From Clostridia bacterium (GTDB lineage Bacteria > Bacillota > Clostridia > Christensenellales > DUVY01), in assembly GCA_026001225.1 (NCBI GenBank), contig BNZQ01000001.1:1-64000 (forward strand): DNA of 64,000 nt, in the 5' to 3' direction. A program made the translations under genes and the position numbers. Of the stretch, positions 15,330 through 24,404 are shown in pieces. How positions within the stretch are numbered: the stretch's first letter is position 1; each line of letters starts with the position of its first letter. A model generated the notes under the pieces. That model did not search any database. It saw nothing but the letters and a program-made list of their open reading frames with translations, and was not told the origin of the DNA.

Positions 15330-16228
15330 TGGAAAAAATTTTAAACGGTAAAAAAAACAAGCGCGAGAGCAGAGGCGCCGTAGGGAAAAAAACGGGCGGG
15401 GAGCTGATTGCTTTCGTTATAGTTTTTGTGATATTATCGCTTTTTGCTTTGTCGTATATATTCGCTTTTTTATGGGCAATATTTGCCGCGACTAAGACAC
15501 ATGATCAAGTGCTTATCAATCCGTTCGATTGGCATAAGATTTGGAATTTTAAGAATTATATCGATATTTTCTCTGTTTTTGAGGTGCGCGGGATAAAAAT
15601 GCCCGCAATGATATTCAACAGTCTTTGGTTCACAATAAGCAGCGCGGCGCTGACGATAATGGGTTCGGCGCTAATGGCTTATGCGATTGCAAAATTTCAG
15701 TTTATCGGCAAAAAGCTTTTAATATCCGTTAATTTTATAGTTATGACATTGCCTGTAATAGGGGCTTTACCGGCGTCTTACAAAATGATTTCAACTCTCA
15801 GATTGGTAGATTCCCCATTGCTTTTAATAACGAGAATAGGCACGTTCGGAGCTTATCTTTTAATATTGATGTCATTTTTTAGGAATCTTTCCGACGAATA
15901 CCGCGAGGCGGCCGTGATTGACGGGGCGGGAGAATACAAAATACTTTTTATGATTATATTTCCGCTTGCGCGCGGTCCGGTTTTCGCACTTTTCATCATG
16001 AATATTGTCGCCGTTTGGAACGATTACATGACGGCGCTTCTTTATCTTCCAAATATGCCTACTCTTTCGACCGGCGTTTATTTGTTCAGAGTCGAAATGA
16101 TATACCGCGCGCGGATGGACTTATTACTAGCCGCCACCGTCATAACGGCTATTCCGCCGCTTATACTTTATTTGTTATTCAACAAATCAATATTGACAAA
16201 CGTATCTATCGGCGGAATTAAAGGATAA
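15329..16228 (+). CDS. ABC sugar transporter permease (LplC/UgpE type)
   Basis: Second CUT1 permease, 299 aa with six predicted helices (the first about residues 25-50, FVIVFVILSLFALSYIFAFL). The EAA motif is YREAAVIDGAGEYKILFMII (about 190). The start overlaps the previous stop by one base (TGATG), so the two subunits are translationally coupled and made in equal amounts. With the binding protein at 16330 it forms an oligosaccharide importer. Confidence 0.9.
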   Translation: MEKILNGKKNKRESRGAVGKKTGGELIAFVIVFVILSLFALSYIFAFLWAIFAATKTHDQVLINPFDWHKIWNFKNYIDIFSVFEVRGIKMPAMIFNSLWFTISSAALTIMGSALMAYAIAKFQFIGKKLLISVNFIVMTLPVIGALPASYKMISTLRLVDSPLLLITRIGTFGAYLLILMSFFRNLSDEYREAAVIDGAGEYKILFMIIFPLARGPVFALFIMNIVAVWNDYMTALLYLPNMPTLSTGVYLFRVEMIYRARMDLLLAATVITAIPPLILYLLFNKSILTNVSIGGIKG

Positions 16229-16268
16229 AAATGGGCTCCCCCCAAGCATTTTTTGCAATATAAATTCG

Positions 16269-16310
16269 ATATTATTTGAAATTGACTATAAATAATATTT
16301 GATGTATACT
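16269..16310 (+). promoter_or_regulatory. Regulated promoter element, copy 2
   Basis: Inverted repeat ATATTATTT (16269-16277) and AAATAATAT (16290-16298) around -35 TTGACT (16282-16287). A 17-nt spacer leads to TATACT (16305-16310). The upstream TTTTTTGCAATATAAATT is also conserved. Confidence 0.75.
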
Positions 16311-16329
16311 CTAAATAGGAGGAATGATT

Positions 16330-17865
16330 ATGAAAATTAAAAAACTTATGTTAGTCGTTGCCGCGATTTCTTTAGTCGCATTCGGAGGTTTAGCGGGATG
16401 CAAAGCGCCGACAATTCCGAATACGCCCTACGATTTGGAGATTTTATTTTGGGAATCTGGGCTCGGGCGCGAATATATCGACAGGATTAATGTCGAATTC
16501 AACAAAATGCACCCGGAAATTAATATCCATTTAGTTTCGTCCGCCGATGTTTCGACGGTTCCGCTTTATGCCTCGCCCGCGACTAATACGGTAGACTTGT
16601 ATTTTGTTTCATTGCCCACATACCTGGCTCACAAGGAGTATTTGGAGCCTTTAAACGATGTTATTGGCGCCGCGGTCGACGGCGGCAGTTTGACAATCGG
16701 CGATAAAATCCACGGTATTGCAAAACGTATGAAAGAGGACGGAAGCGATGATTTATATGTTATACCTTATGCGTCGACAGTAAACACTTTGGTGTATAAT
16801 GCCGATATATTTGCGGCAAACAGCAGCTTTTTTATCCCGAGAACTACGAACGAGTTAATCAATCTTGCCAATATAATACAGGACACATCAAAGCCCGGCG
16901 GTGGAAATTATGTTCCTTTTATATTTTACAACACATATTGGAGATACATCACGGAAGCGTGGATAGCGCAACTTGACGGCGTCGACAGCTATTTTGATAT
17001 GTGGTCGGCCGTTTATACCGATATCGAAGGTACGCGCAATGAAAACGACGTGAGGGCTTTTACGGATTATTCACTCGGGAAAGGCAAGTACGAAGCGTTG
17101 AACGTGCTTCAAAAACTTGTCAGCCGATCGTCGAATATTGTTTACGGAACAAATATCATGAGCCACATCGAGACGCAAACGCGTTTTTTAAACGGCGAGG
17201 CCGTTATGATACCCAATGGCAGTTGGCTTGAAAACGAGATGAAAAACGCAAAGAACCATCCTAATATACGCATGATGAGACCGCCGGTAATATCCGCGCT
17301 CGGAACTAAGCTCGGTATAACGGAAAATCAGCTTGCGGCGGCGGTCGCTTATGTCGACGGGACGGCTAATTCCTCCGAAACCGCGGCGGCAACGGCGCTT
17401 CCGCCGGCAAAATTAGACGCCGTACGGGCGGCGCGCGGTATCATGCACACTGAATTGTCGGGGCACACCGCGTTTATTCCCAATTATTCCAACGCGAAGG
17501 CAGCGGCAAAGGAATATCTAAAATTTTATTATTCCGACGCCGCTATGAAAATAATGCAGGAAACGACGCGGATGCCTATCCCCGTCACCCTTTCTCAAGG
17601 CGAGGTCGATACCGCTTCCTGGAGCGGATTTTCCAAGGATGCGTTCGCCTATTCGCAAAGTTTTACTCCTATATATACCTCGCTTAGGTCGAGGATAATG
17701 TATGAGAACGGAATATCAAGTTTCTCCCGTAACGCGCCGTCCTCAAAGTTCGCTTATTCGCAAAATGTCGCCGATATGTGGGACCTTTCACAATATATTA
17801 CAGAGGAAACAAAATATTGGAATAACAACTGGCCTATATTCAAAAGCGGCATCGGTATTAATTAA
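16330..17865 (+). CDS. ABC transporter sugar-binding lipoprotein
   Basis: Extracellular solute-binding protein, family 1 (CUT1), 511 aa. The signal peptide MKIKKLMLVVAAISLVAF ends in the lipobox GLAGC, so it is lipid-anchored. The mature start has EILFWESGLGREYIDRINVE, typical of sugar-binding proteins, and HTAFIPNYSNAKAAAKEYLK near the end. The ATG at 16330 is chosen because AGGAGG lies 7 nt upstream; the ATG at 16324 is too close. It has its own copy of the regulated promoter, allowing more binding protein than permease. Confidence 0.9.
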   Translation: MKIKKLMLVVAAISLVAFGGLAGCKAPTIPNTPYDLEILFWESGLGREYIDRINVEFNKMHPEINIHLVSSADVSTVPLYASPATNTVDLYFVSLPTYLAHKEYLEPLNDVIGAAVDGGSLTIGDKIHGIAKRMKEDGSDDLYVIPYASTVNTLVYNADIFAANSSFFIPRTTNELINLANIIQDTSKPGGGNYVPFIFYNTYWRYITEAWIAQLDGVDSYFDMWSAVYTDIEGTRNENDVRAFTDYSLGKGKYEALNVLQKLVSRSSNIVYGTNIMSHIETQTRFLNGEAVMIPNGSWLENEMKNAKNHPNIRMMRPPVISALGTKLGITENQLAAAVAYVDGTANSSETAAATALPPAKLDAVRAARGIMHTELSGHTAFIPNYSNAKAAAKEYLKFYYSDAAMKIMQETTRMPIPVTLSQGEVDTASWSGFSKDAFAYSQSFTPIYTSLRSRIMYENGISSFSRNAPSSKFAYSQNVADMWDLSQYITEETKYWNNNWPIFKSGIGIN

Positions 17866-17877
17866 AGCGGAGGAAAC

Positions 17878-19581
17878 ATGAAAAACATTAAAAGAAAGCA
17901 CTTGTGCTGTATAGTTTTAGCGGTTCTCTTTTTTGGAGGAACAATCGCGTTCGGGCCGGGCTTTTCCGAGAAAAAGTCGGTTTACGCCGGTATGACGGGC
18001 AGCAATATTGTTGGCAGTTCGTTGTTCGGCAGTGACAAGATTAGTAATTCCGATTGGAATTATATGGAAAATCAAGGCATACAAATCGTAAAACGTAGCA
18101 GTAATCAGCGTGTTGTGAAGTTCGGCGGCACGCTTGACGACGGAGGATATTTTTACGACATAGGAAACCCACTCGTATCGACTAAAAGAGCCGTCGTAGA
18201 ATCGGGTACCGACAGTCTGCGCGCCGAGTTTTCGTTGAAAATCGTTAAGATAGACGGCGGCAAACGTTTCGGGTTTGTGTTCGGGCTGTCTATGCTGGCG
18301 GGGGACGCGGGGGACGCGGGCTCGTATTTCCTGTACTTTAAAAATGACGGCGGGTATAAGTACGGATTGAGCGGCTTTGCGGCCGGCGGCGCGGAGGTTC
18401 AAATAATCGCGCCGGTAAGCTTGGCGTCTGTAGGCGTTAATACCGGTTTTATAGCGGACGATTTCGACGTCGAAATTACCGCCGCCGCCTCGGGAAGACT
18501 GGAGGTAAAAATCAAGGGTGCGGCGGTATATTCGGGAAGCTTGCCCGATGCGGATTTTTCGGGCTATATCGGATTTACGCAGGACGGCGAGTATTCCACG
18601 CAATACAAAATGATAAACGCGGAGTTATCGGCTTTGAATGTATACAATTCTTATTATCATAGGCCGGCGACGCCCGAAATTGTTATCGAAAATTTCGATA
18701 CTAACGACTTCGATTCGAATTTGTGGTGGCTGGATGACTTCAGGGACGGGATATTCGTCGACGACAACAAACTGATGTTCCACAGATCGGACGAAAGCAA
18801 TAAATTCGCCTCGCGTTATGTATATTCCAATTTCGAACTGACGTATACGATGTCGGATTTCCAAAACTGGCCGGAAGCCGACGCCAACGCGCGGGGCGGC
18901 ATACGTGCCGCTGCGGCTTGGTCCGCCGTATCTTTCGGCTTTAATCCGGGACCGCGCCTTTCGATAACGTTGGGCGAGGTTACAAGGGTAGGTTATTTCG
19001 TATACTTCGACGGACCGATAAACTGGGTCACGGGCGCGCGGTCGGCGCCTACGCGGATTGTGGTTATAGACAACGGAACAGCGTCTTCATATAACCTGCC
19101 GTCAAAATTCGACTTCTTGAACTGGCAGAACGGAAATGAAGAAATACATGTCAAATTTACCGTAATCGACGGAGGCTTTGCGGTGGCGTTAAAGCTCGAC
19201 GGCGAAGCAATGTATACCGATATTTATACGCAAGCGTTTCCGGGCGGGCTGACGCCCGATGGTCGCGTATATTTTTGGGCGGGAGGCAACACGAGAACTC
19301 GGGAGATAGCTCAATATTCCGAATTTTCCATAGACGATATTACAATCAAGAATATGGACAGCAACCCGAATATTGTGTCGGCGGGAGAGCGCGTTTCCAG
19401 TAAACTGCCGCCCTCAACCGACTATGCGTACACCGATACATGGCGGGATTCGGACAGTTTTCCGCAGGTTGTTAAGGACGACGGACTCGGTGCGGGCGGT
19501 TGTAAATCGTCAAGCGCCGCCGCGCTTGTAGCAATTTTGGGTTTAACAATAATCATAGCGAAGAGAGGTATCCGTAAATGA
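17878..19581 (+). CDS. Surface protein with beta-sandwich domains and C-terminal membrane anchor
   Basis: A 567-aa secreted protein. An N-terminal signal (about 8-40) is followed by two regions rich in Gly, aromatics and beta-strand patterns (about 60-255 and 270-500) that look like concanavalin/LamG-type carbohydrate-binding sandwiches (e.g. FGFVFGLSMLAGDAGDAGSY, KFTVIDGGFAVALKLDGEAM). The C-terminus GAGGCKSSSAAALVAILGLT plus a short basic tail (AKRGIRK) is a Gly-Cys plus membrane-helix anchor seen in Clostridia surface proteins. It follows the binding protein by 12 nt with a GGAGG site and overlaps the next gene by 4 nt. A glycan-capture role is inferred. No catalytic motif was found. Confidence 0.7.
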   Translation: MKNIKRKHLCCIVLAVLFFGGTIAFGPGFSEKKSVYAGMTGSNIVGSSLFGSDKISNSDWNYMENQGIQIVKRSSNQRVVKFGGTLDDGGYFYDIGNPLVSTKRAVVESGTDSLRAEFSLKIVKIDGGKRFGFVFGLSMLAGDAGDAGSYFLYFKNDGGYKYGLSGFAAGGAEVQIIAPVSLASVGVNTGFIADDFDVEITAAASGRLEVKIKGAAVYSGSLPDADFSGYIGFTQDGEYSTQYKMINAELSALNVYNSYYHRPATPEIVIENFDTNDFDSNLWWLDDFRDGIFVDDNKLMFHRSDESNKFASRYVYSNFELTYTMSDFQNWPEADANARGGIRAAAAWSAVSFGFNPGPRLSITLGEVTRVGYFVYFDGPINWVTGARSAPTRIVVIDNGTASSYNLPSKFDFLNWQNGNEEIHVKFTVIDGGFAVALKLDGEAMYTDIYTQAFPGGLTPDGRVYFWAGGNTRTREIAQYSEFSIDDITIKNMDSNPNIVSAGERVSSKLPPSTDYAYTDTWRDSDSFPQVVKDDGLGAGGCKSSSAAALVAILGLTIIIAKRGIRK

Positions 19582-21044
19582 AAAAAATGAAATTATCGGG
19601 CTGTTTGATTGTGTCCATAGCGATGCTGTTCGTTACGTTGCTGTCCGGCTGCGCGGCGGACGGCGCAGATTTGGAGGTTATAACGGTGAGTGTTAAGTAT
19701 AAGGCGTCCGAAGTTCGCGAGCCGCTCGCTTATTCGGCGTTCGGTCTCAGAGGGTTGGGCGGGAACGTGATGCCTTACGGCGGCTATGTCGCGCCGCATA
19801 ACGCCGTATCGGATTATTTAGGCAATAAGATGCCGCCTATGATCAGGCAGGAGGTTTTCGACGATATAGCGGAAGCGGGCGTAAATTATATGATAGGCAT
19901 ACACGATAACTATATAAAGGGCGACACCGACGGCAACGCGGCGAAAATTCTTGAAATGTCGGGAAACGCGGGCATACTCACTATGCTGCCGGTAAGAGAT
20001 TTATTAAACGTCGCGCTTACGGACCAAAAGCTTGCTCCCGCTGTGGATTGGACGGAAACCTTGGAGGAGTTGTTGGAATATCCGAGTTTCGGAGGCATTT
20101 ACGGAAAGGACGAACCGAGTATGGCTCTCTTCGGGCAGATGGCGGATGCGAATGAGGTTTTTGGCTTGGTTCAAGAGAATATGAAAGGCGCGGCGGACGA
20201 CCTATTGCTGTATTGGAATATGCTCCCCTTGCAAGCGACGAGTGCGCAACTTACGGGAAGCGCGACAGCCGCGATAACCTACGATGAATATGTGGACGGT
20301 TTTTTGGCGGCAAAGCCGCAGTTTTTGATGTACGACCAATACCCGTTTTCAGGCGTCGAAGGCACGATTCACAGTACTTGGTTTACCAATATGTCGACGG
20401 TCAGAAAAAAGGCGGACGAAAACAACCTTGCTTGGTGGGCATTTACGCAGACGGGAGGGCTTTGGAACAGCAACGTTTCCGCTCCGAGGATTCCGACCGA
20501 GGGCGAATTTCTGTGGGACTTAAATACCATGCTGGCTTACGGCGCAAAGGGCATCGCGCATTTTCCGCTTTGCTATCCGTCCGGGTATATGAAAGTGAGG
20601 GTGCAGAACGATGCCTTGGATTTTTCAAATCACAGCTTAATTGACCCGTACGGCTCGAAAAATCCGTCTTGGTATTATTCGAAAAAAGCGGCCGTTCAGG
20701 TTCAAGCCGTAGATGAATATTTGATGCGCGCTAAAAACGTCGGCGTAATAGTCAACGGTGCGTCTCGCGCGCCTATTCCTTCCGACGATATTTTGGGCGA
20801 CGGCTGGCGCGAGCTTAAAAAAGTCGCGGGGGATCCGGCTTTGATAGGTTGCTTCGATTACCAAGGCAAAACGGCTCTTTACATTGTGGGCGACCCGTAC
20901 AAGGATGTTTCCGAAATTACGCTGGAATTTACCGATAGGTACGGTTACGACGTTATTCAGCGCGGCGAAAGGGTTTCGGTCGCGGCGACTAAGCTGCCGC
21001 TAAAGCTTGCCGCAGGCGAGGGCGCGCTTGTAGTGTTGAAATAA
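19578..21044 (+). CDS. Lipoprotein with a glycosidase-like TIM-barrel
   Basis: A 488-aa lipoprotein with lipobox LLSGC (about residue 25). The body resembles (beta/alpha)8 glycoside hydrolases: YNxx-type strands, GGIYGKDEPSMALFGQMADA (about 173-192, where the D-E-P motif is a plausible acid/base region), FLMYDQYPFSG (about 250), LAWWAFTQTGG (about 285) and GAKGIAHFPLCYPSG (about 320). A C-terminal small beta domain ends in LKLAAGEGALVVLK. The GH family cannot be named confidently. It is translationally coupled to the upstream surface protein (4-nt overlap) and probably displayed with it. Confidence 0.68.
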   Translation: MKKMKLSGCLIVSIAMLFVTLLSGCAADGADLEVITVSVKYKASEVREPLAYSAFGLRGLGGNVMPYGGYVAPHNAVSDYLGNKMPPMIRQEVFDDIAEAGVNYMIGIHDNYIKGDTDGNAAKILEMSGNAGILTMLPVRDLLNVALTDQKLAPAVDWTETLEELLEYPSFGGIYGKDEPSMALFGQMADANEVFGLVQENMKGAADDLLLYWNMLPLQATSAQLTGSATAAITYDEYVDGFLAAKPQFLMYDQYPFSGVEGTIHSTWFTNMSTVRKKADENNLAWWAFTQTGGLWNSNVSAPRIPTEGEFLWDLNTMLAYGAKGIAHFPLCYPSGYMKVRVQNDALDFSNHSLIDPYGSKNPSWYYSKKAAVQVQAVDEYLMRAKNVGVIVNGASRAPIPSDDILGDGWRELKKVAGDPALIGCFDYQGKTALYIVGDPYKDVSEITLEFTDRYGYDVIQRGERVSVAATKLPLKLAAGEGALVVLK

Positions 21045-21116
21045 TTAAAGGGCTGAAAAACAATCGCAGGTAACTGTATGTAAATATATGAAAGAATCAA
21101 AAAGGAGAACAAAGAC

Positions 21117-24100
21117 ATGAAAAAACGCTTATTGGCGATTCTGCTTACGCTTGTACTTTTCGTTGGGAACATAGCCTTAACCGGCTGCAAGAAATCGGAA
21201 CCGGACGATCCTCCGGACGAAACGCCCGTCGTTATTCCGGCGGTCGACCGGCATATCAAGCTGAACGATACGGGCTTTAATTTTTTGGCGGATATGCCGC
21301 AAGGGACTACGGTGGATACCTCCGCCGTGAACTTCGGGACCTCTGGCGCTTACAACATCGTTTACAAATTGGCGAACGCCGAAGACGTAACGAAAAAGGC
21401 GTACGTTTATGGTATGCCGAACTTAATGCGCGGATCGGCCGCTTTAACGGACGCGGTTTATCCGCTGTCCTACCGGGTTGCTAACGCTCTGAACTTTTTA
21501 AGCCCGTTCGATTTCGATGTCACTGCGAAGGATTCCTTTGGTAACGATTTGACGGTAATCGCCGCGATGGCGCCTTTATATGATCGGGAATACGGCGACT
21601 ATGACGTTACATATTCCGCGACTGACCTGGCCGGCAACGAAGCGCTGGTAACCGCGACCTATTCGGTAAGCGGCGAGAACCAGCAGACGATAGGCGATTT
21701 TAGCGTCGATTTGGGCGATGACGGCCAAGGGCTTTTATTCTCGTGGGCGGATGTAGAGGATTTCGGCGTAAGGATAGACGGCGTTACGGTTCCATCAAGT
21801 TATTACACAATCGGCGGGGCGGGGATTACATTGTCTACCGATGTCTTTAATTTGAACGGCTTACAGCAAAAGAACAATTACAGCGTCCGTATTTTGACCG
21901 ATATTTGGTGCGAGGATGTTACGGCGACGGTAACGGATACCCAAACGCCACAATTTATCGCCAAAGGAAAGGATTATATTTTCCAACAGGCCGCGTCCGC
22001 ATCGCTTCCTTTTGCTGAAAAGCTGACCGCGCAGAGATTTACACTCCAATACGAGGTAACCGGAGGTCAGGGTGGCTCTTATACCGCTACCGAGGTAAAT
22101 AACGCCGTCAAAATCACAAAAGTCGGCGACGGCGACCTCGAAACCGGAATTTACACGATTGCAGTAAAGGCTTACAGAGGAAATACGCTTGCCGTTACTA
22201 AAAGCTTTGAAATCACAGTCTGTACCGTTGCCGAATACGACAAAATATTGGCCGCTATGACAAGCGACCAATTTAAAGCCGTTTATGACAATTCCTTTGC
22301 CATTGCGCCGGGCGTAACGGTTCAGCAGGGCTTTACGTTTGACTTTGACGCCGTTGTGGGCGCGTACAGATATAATTTACAGGAAAGCCAAGTTACCAGC
22401 GGCAATTATGATTGGAATAAGTTTTTTGTGGAAATCGGCGGTAGCTTAAGAACGAGTTATAACGCCAAACGCGAAACAAGCGAATATATCGCTATAGATA
22501 TATATTATAATGATTCGAAGTCGGCGGGCGTGCTGGAAAACCTGGTGTTTTTTATGCAAGCTGAAACTACTGCCAATACTTCAGGTCAGGATTTGAAAGG
22601 TCTTCTTAACGCGCCGGTCAGAGTTTATGCCGCGGACGATATTAATAAAACGTCCTTGTCCCATGCGCAGATGGTAAAAGAAACATGGTATACCGTAGTA
22701 CTATATGCGGGTAATCCCGCCGTGGGTCTCGGTGCTAATTATAACAACAAAATAGGCTTTGTGACACTGTTCTCAAGCGCGCAGGAGCGCAATCTGGCGT
22801 TTGCCGATATTTACATAAAAAATATCAGATTTACGGAAAAGCCGGGAAACATGCTGTATAACAATTATATTTGCTTGGAAGGTGATTTTGTCGCTCTTCC
22901 TTTCGACAGCGTAAACAACATCGAATATGCGGTTACGGCGCCGGACGGCACCACAACGTTTACGGTACAGAGTGGCGTAGGCTTTGAGGTCGCGCAGACG
23001 GGTGTGTATACGGCTGAGTTCGGCGAGAGCGGAACCTTATGCTTTACCGCTTATACGCAGGTCGACTATGATAAAATAATCGCGCCTATGACGAGCGGGC
23101 AACACGACAATGCCTTTGCGGTTGCCGATGCAGGGCTGATAGCGGGCACTACGTTTGGCTTGCAGGAATCCGGTCCTTACGCAGGCTCATACAGATATCA
23201 AGTTCCCTACGAGACAAGCATAGTTACTTGGACCGATCACATGATTGAAATCGGCGGCGATCTAAGAACAAAATATGACGCCGGGAAAGCCCCGAAGAAC
23301 CAATATATTGCTATCGATATACGCTACAACGATTCTAAGTTTAAAGGAGGATCTGCGGGAACGGAATTGGAAAACCTTACTTTCAAGATAGTAAAGGAGG
23401 GCGGAGCCGCAACCTCCTTGCAGGATATGAACGGTATAAACGGAGCGCCGATTCTTATTTATGCAACTGAGGATCCCAATAAAACGCCCGTTAGTTTCAA
23501 TGCTCTGAGAAGCGAGGCGCTCGGTGTATGGTATACTGTTATATTGCATGCGGGAGCGGTAGCTACCGTCGCGAATGCAAAATTAGGATTTTCGGTATCA
23601 TATCCGTGGCCGGCGTACAGACCGTATGGATTTGCCGACATCAGTATGAAAAATTTCCGGTTTACCGAACTCAATTTGCCCTCCACCGTGATGATAGCGT
23701 CGATGACGAGCGCAGAACCCGCAGGTTCGTTTACATTTGCGGGTACGCCGTGGGAGGGAGTTGCGTTCGGATACGATTCCGATAAGGGCGCGTATCGGTA
23801 TTACATTCCTCATAATACCACGAATGCCGTTTCAGTTTGGGGAACCGATGTTCTTTATGTCGAATTTACCGGCGGATTAAGAGCTATGTACAATGCCGGA
23901 CGCACCGCATACAAGAAAATTGCTATCGACATATGTTACAATGATACCAAGGGAGGAGAAAAAACGGGCGATGGCGGCATAGGGTTAGGCTTGGAAAATC
24001 TTGCCTTTTCGATAGTACCAAGCGGCGCTTCTGTCGAAAAGTATTATAGCTTAAGAGAACACTCCGTGGCGCCGGCATGGATTTCGCCTGTCATTTACGC

Positions 24101-24311
24101 TACGGGTGATGCCAACAAAACGCCTTTGATTATCGCGGAAATGCAACTCAACACATGGTATACGATAGAGATGTATGCCGGAGGTTCATCAACGGGATTC
24201 GGTTCCGCATACAACGCTAAAATAGGTTTTACGGCGTTGTACACCTGGAATCGGGCCAACGTATTTATGGATCTCTGCATGAAAAACCTAAGATTTATAC
24301 AAGACGTTTGA
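21117..24311 (+). CDS. Large repeat lipoprotein (Ig-like domains plus three ~200-aa repeats)
   Basis: A 1064-aa lipoprotein with signal and lipobox ALTGC (about residue 23). Residues about 40-360 contain Ig-like segments (e.g. YGDYDVTYSATDLAGNEALV). Three homologous repeats of about 200 aa follow, at roughly 369-575, 645-850 and 858-1064. Each has YDKI-type starts with an AxMTS motif, a central YIAIDIYYNDSK-like strand, LENLxF, a [V/I]YAxxDxNKTP-like loop, WYTV, KIGF and a closing F[A/M]D[I/L]xxKNxRF. The repeats look like beta-sandwich carbohydrate-binding modules. No catalytic site was seen. AAGGAG lies before the ATG. Confidence 0.72.
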   Translation: MKKRLLAILLTLVLFVGNIALTGCKKSEPDDPPDETPVVIPAVDRHIKLNDTGFNFLADMPQGTTVDTSAVNFGTSGAYNIVYKLANAEDVTKKAYVYGMPNLMRGSAALTDAVYPLSYRVANALNFLSPFDFDVTAKDSFGNDLTVIAAMAPLYDREYGDYDVTYSATDLAGNEALVTATYSVSGENQQTIGDFSVDLGDDGQGLLFSWADVEDFGVRIDGVTVPSSYYTIGGAGITLSTDVFNLNGLQQKNNYSVRILTDIWCEDVTATVTDTQTPQFIAKGKDYIFQQAASASLPFAEKLTAQRFTLQYEVTGGQGGSYTATEVNNAVKITKVGDGDLETGIYTIAVKAYRGNTLAVTKSFEITVCTVAEYDKILAAMTSDQFKAVYDNSFAIAPGVTVQQGFTFDFDAVVGAYRYNLQESQVTSGNYDWNKFFVEIGGSLRTSYNAKRETSEYIAIDIYYNDSKSAGVLENLVFFMQAETTANTSGQDLKGLLNAPVRVYAADDINKTSLSHAQMVKETWYTVVLYAGNPAVGLGANYNNKIGFVTLFSSAQERNLAFADIYIKNIRFTEKPGNMLYNNYICLEGDFVALPFDSVNNIEYAVTAPDGTTTFTVQSGVGFEVAQTGVYTAEFGESGTLCFTAYTQVDYDKIIAPMTSGQHDNAFAVADAGLIAGTTFGLQESGPYAGSYRYQVPYETSIVTWTDHMIEIGGDLRTKYDAGKAPKNQYIAIDIRYNDSKFKGGSAGTELENLTFKIVKEGGAATSLQDMNGINGAPILIYATEDPNKTPVSFNALRSEALGVWYTVILHAGAVATVANAKLGFSVSYPWPAYRPYGFADISMKNFRFTELNLPSTVMIASMTSAEPAGSFTFAGTPWEGVAFGYDSDKGAYRYYIPHNTTNAVSVWGTDVLYVEFTGGLRAMYNAGRTAYKKIAIDICYNDTKGGEKTGDGGIGLGLENLAFSIVPSGASVEKYYSLREHSVAPAWISPVIYATGDANKTPLIIAEMQLNTWYTIEMYAGGSSTGFGSAYNAKIGFTALYTWNRANVFMDLCMKNLRFIQDV

Positions 24312-24336
24312 TTATTGTGGTATAAAAGTTTAACTG

Positions 24337-24369
24337 CCGGAGCGCGGCGGTTTCAGCGCCGCGCTCCGG
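24337..24369 (+). other. Strong intergenic stem-loop
   Basis: CCGGAGCGCGGCG (24337-24349) pairs perfectly with CGCCGCGCTCCGG (24357-24369) around a 7-nt loop. No U-tract follows on the plus strand (TACAAAAAAA), so it is not a standard terminator. It may be an mRNA-stabilising or processing hairpin between the lipoprotein and rhamnosidase genes. Confidence 0.5.
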
Positions 24370-24404
24370 TACAAAAAAATTCGACACATTTTGGTAGGTA
24401 ATGT

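Noticed and set aside
14403-16228. A dedicated ABC ATPase gene for the importer
   Set aside because: None of the P-loop proteins in the window has an ABC signature (LSGGQ); the DUF4143 proteins are not transporter ATPases.
24337-24369. Rho-independent terminator after the 1064-aa lipoprotein
   Set aside because: The stem is strong but followed by A-rich, not U-rich, sequence on the plus strand.
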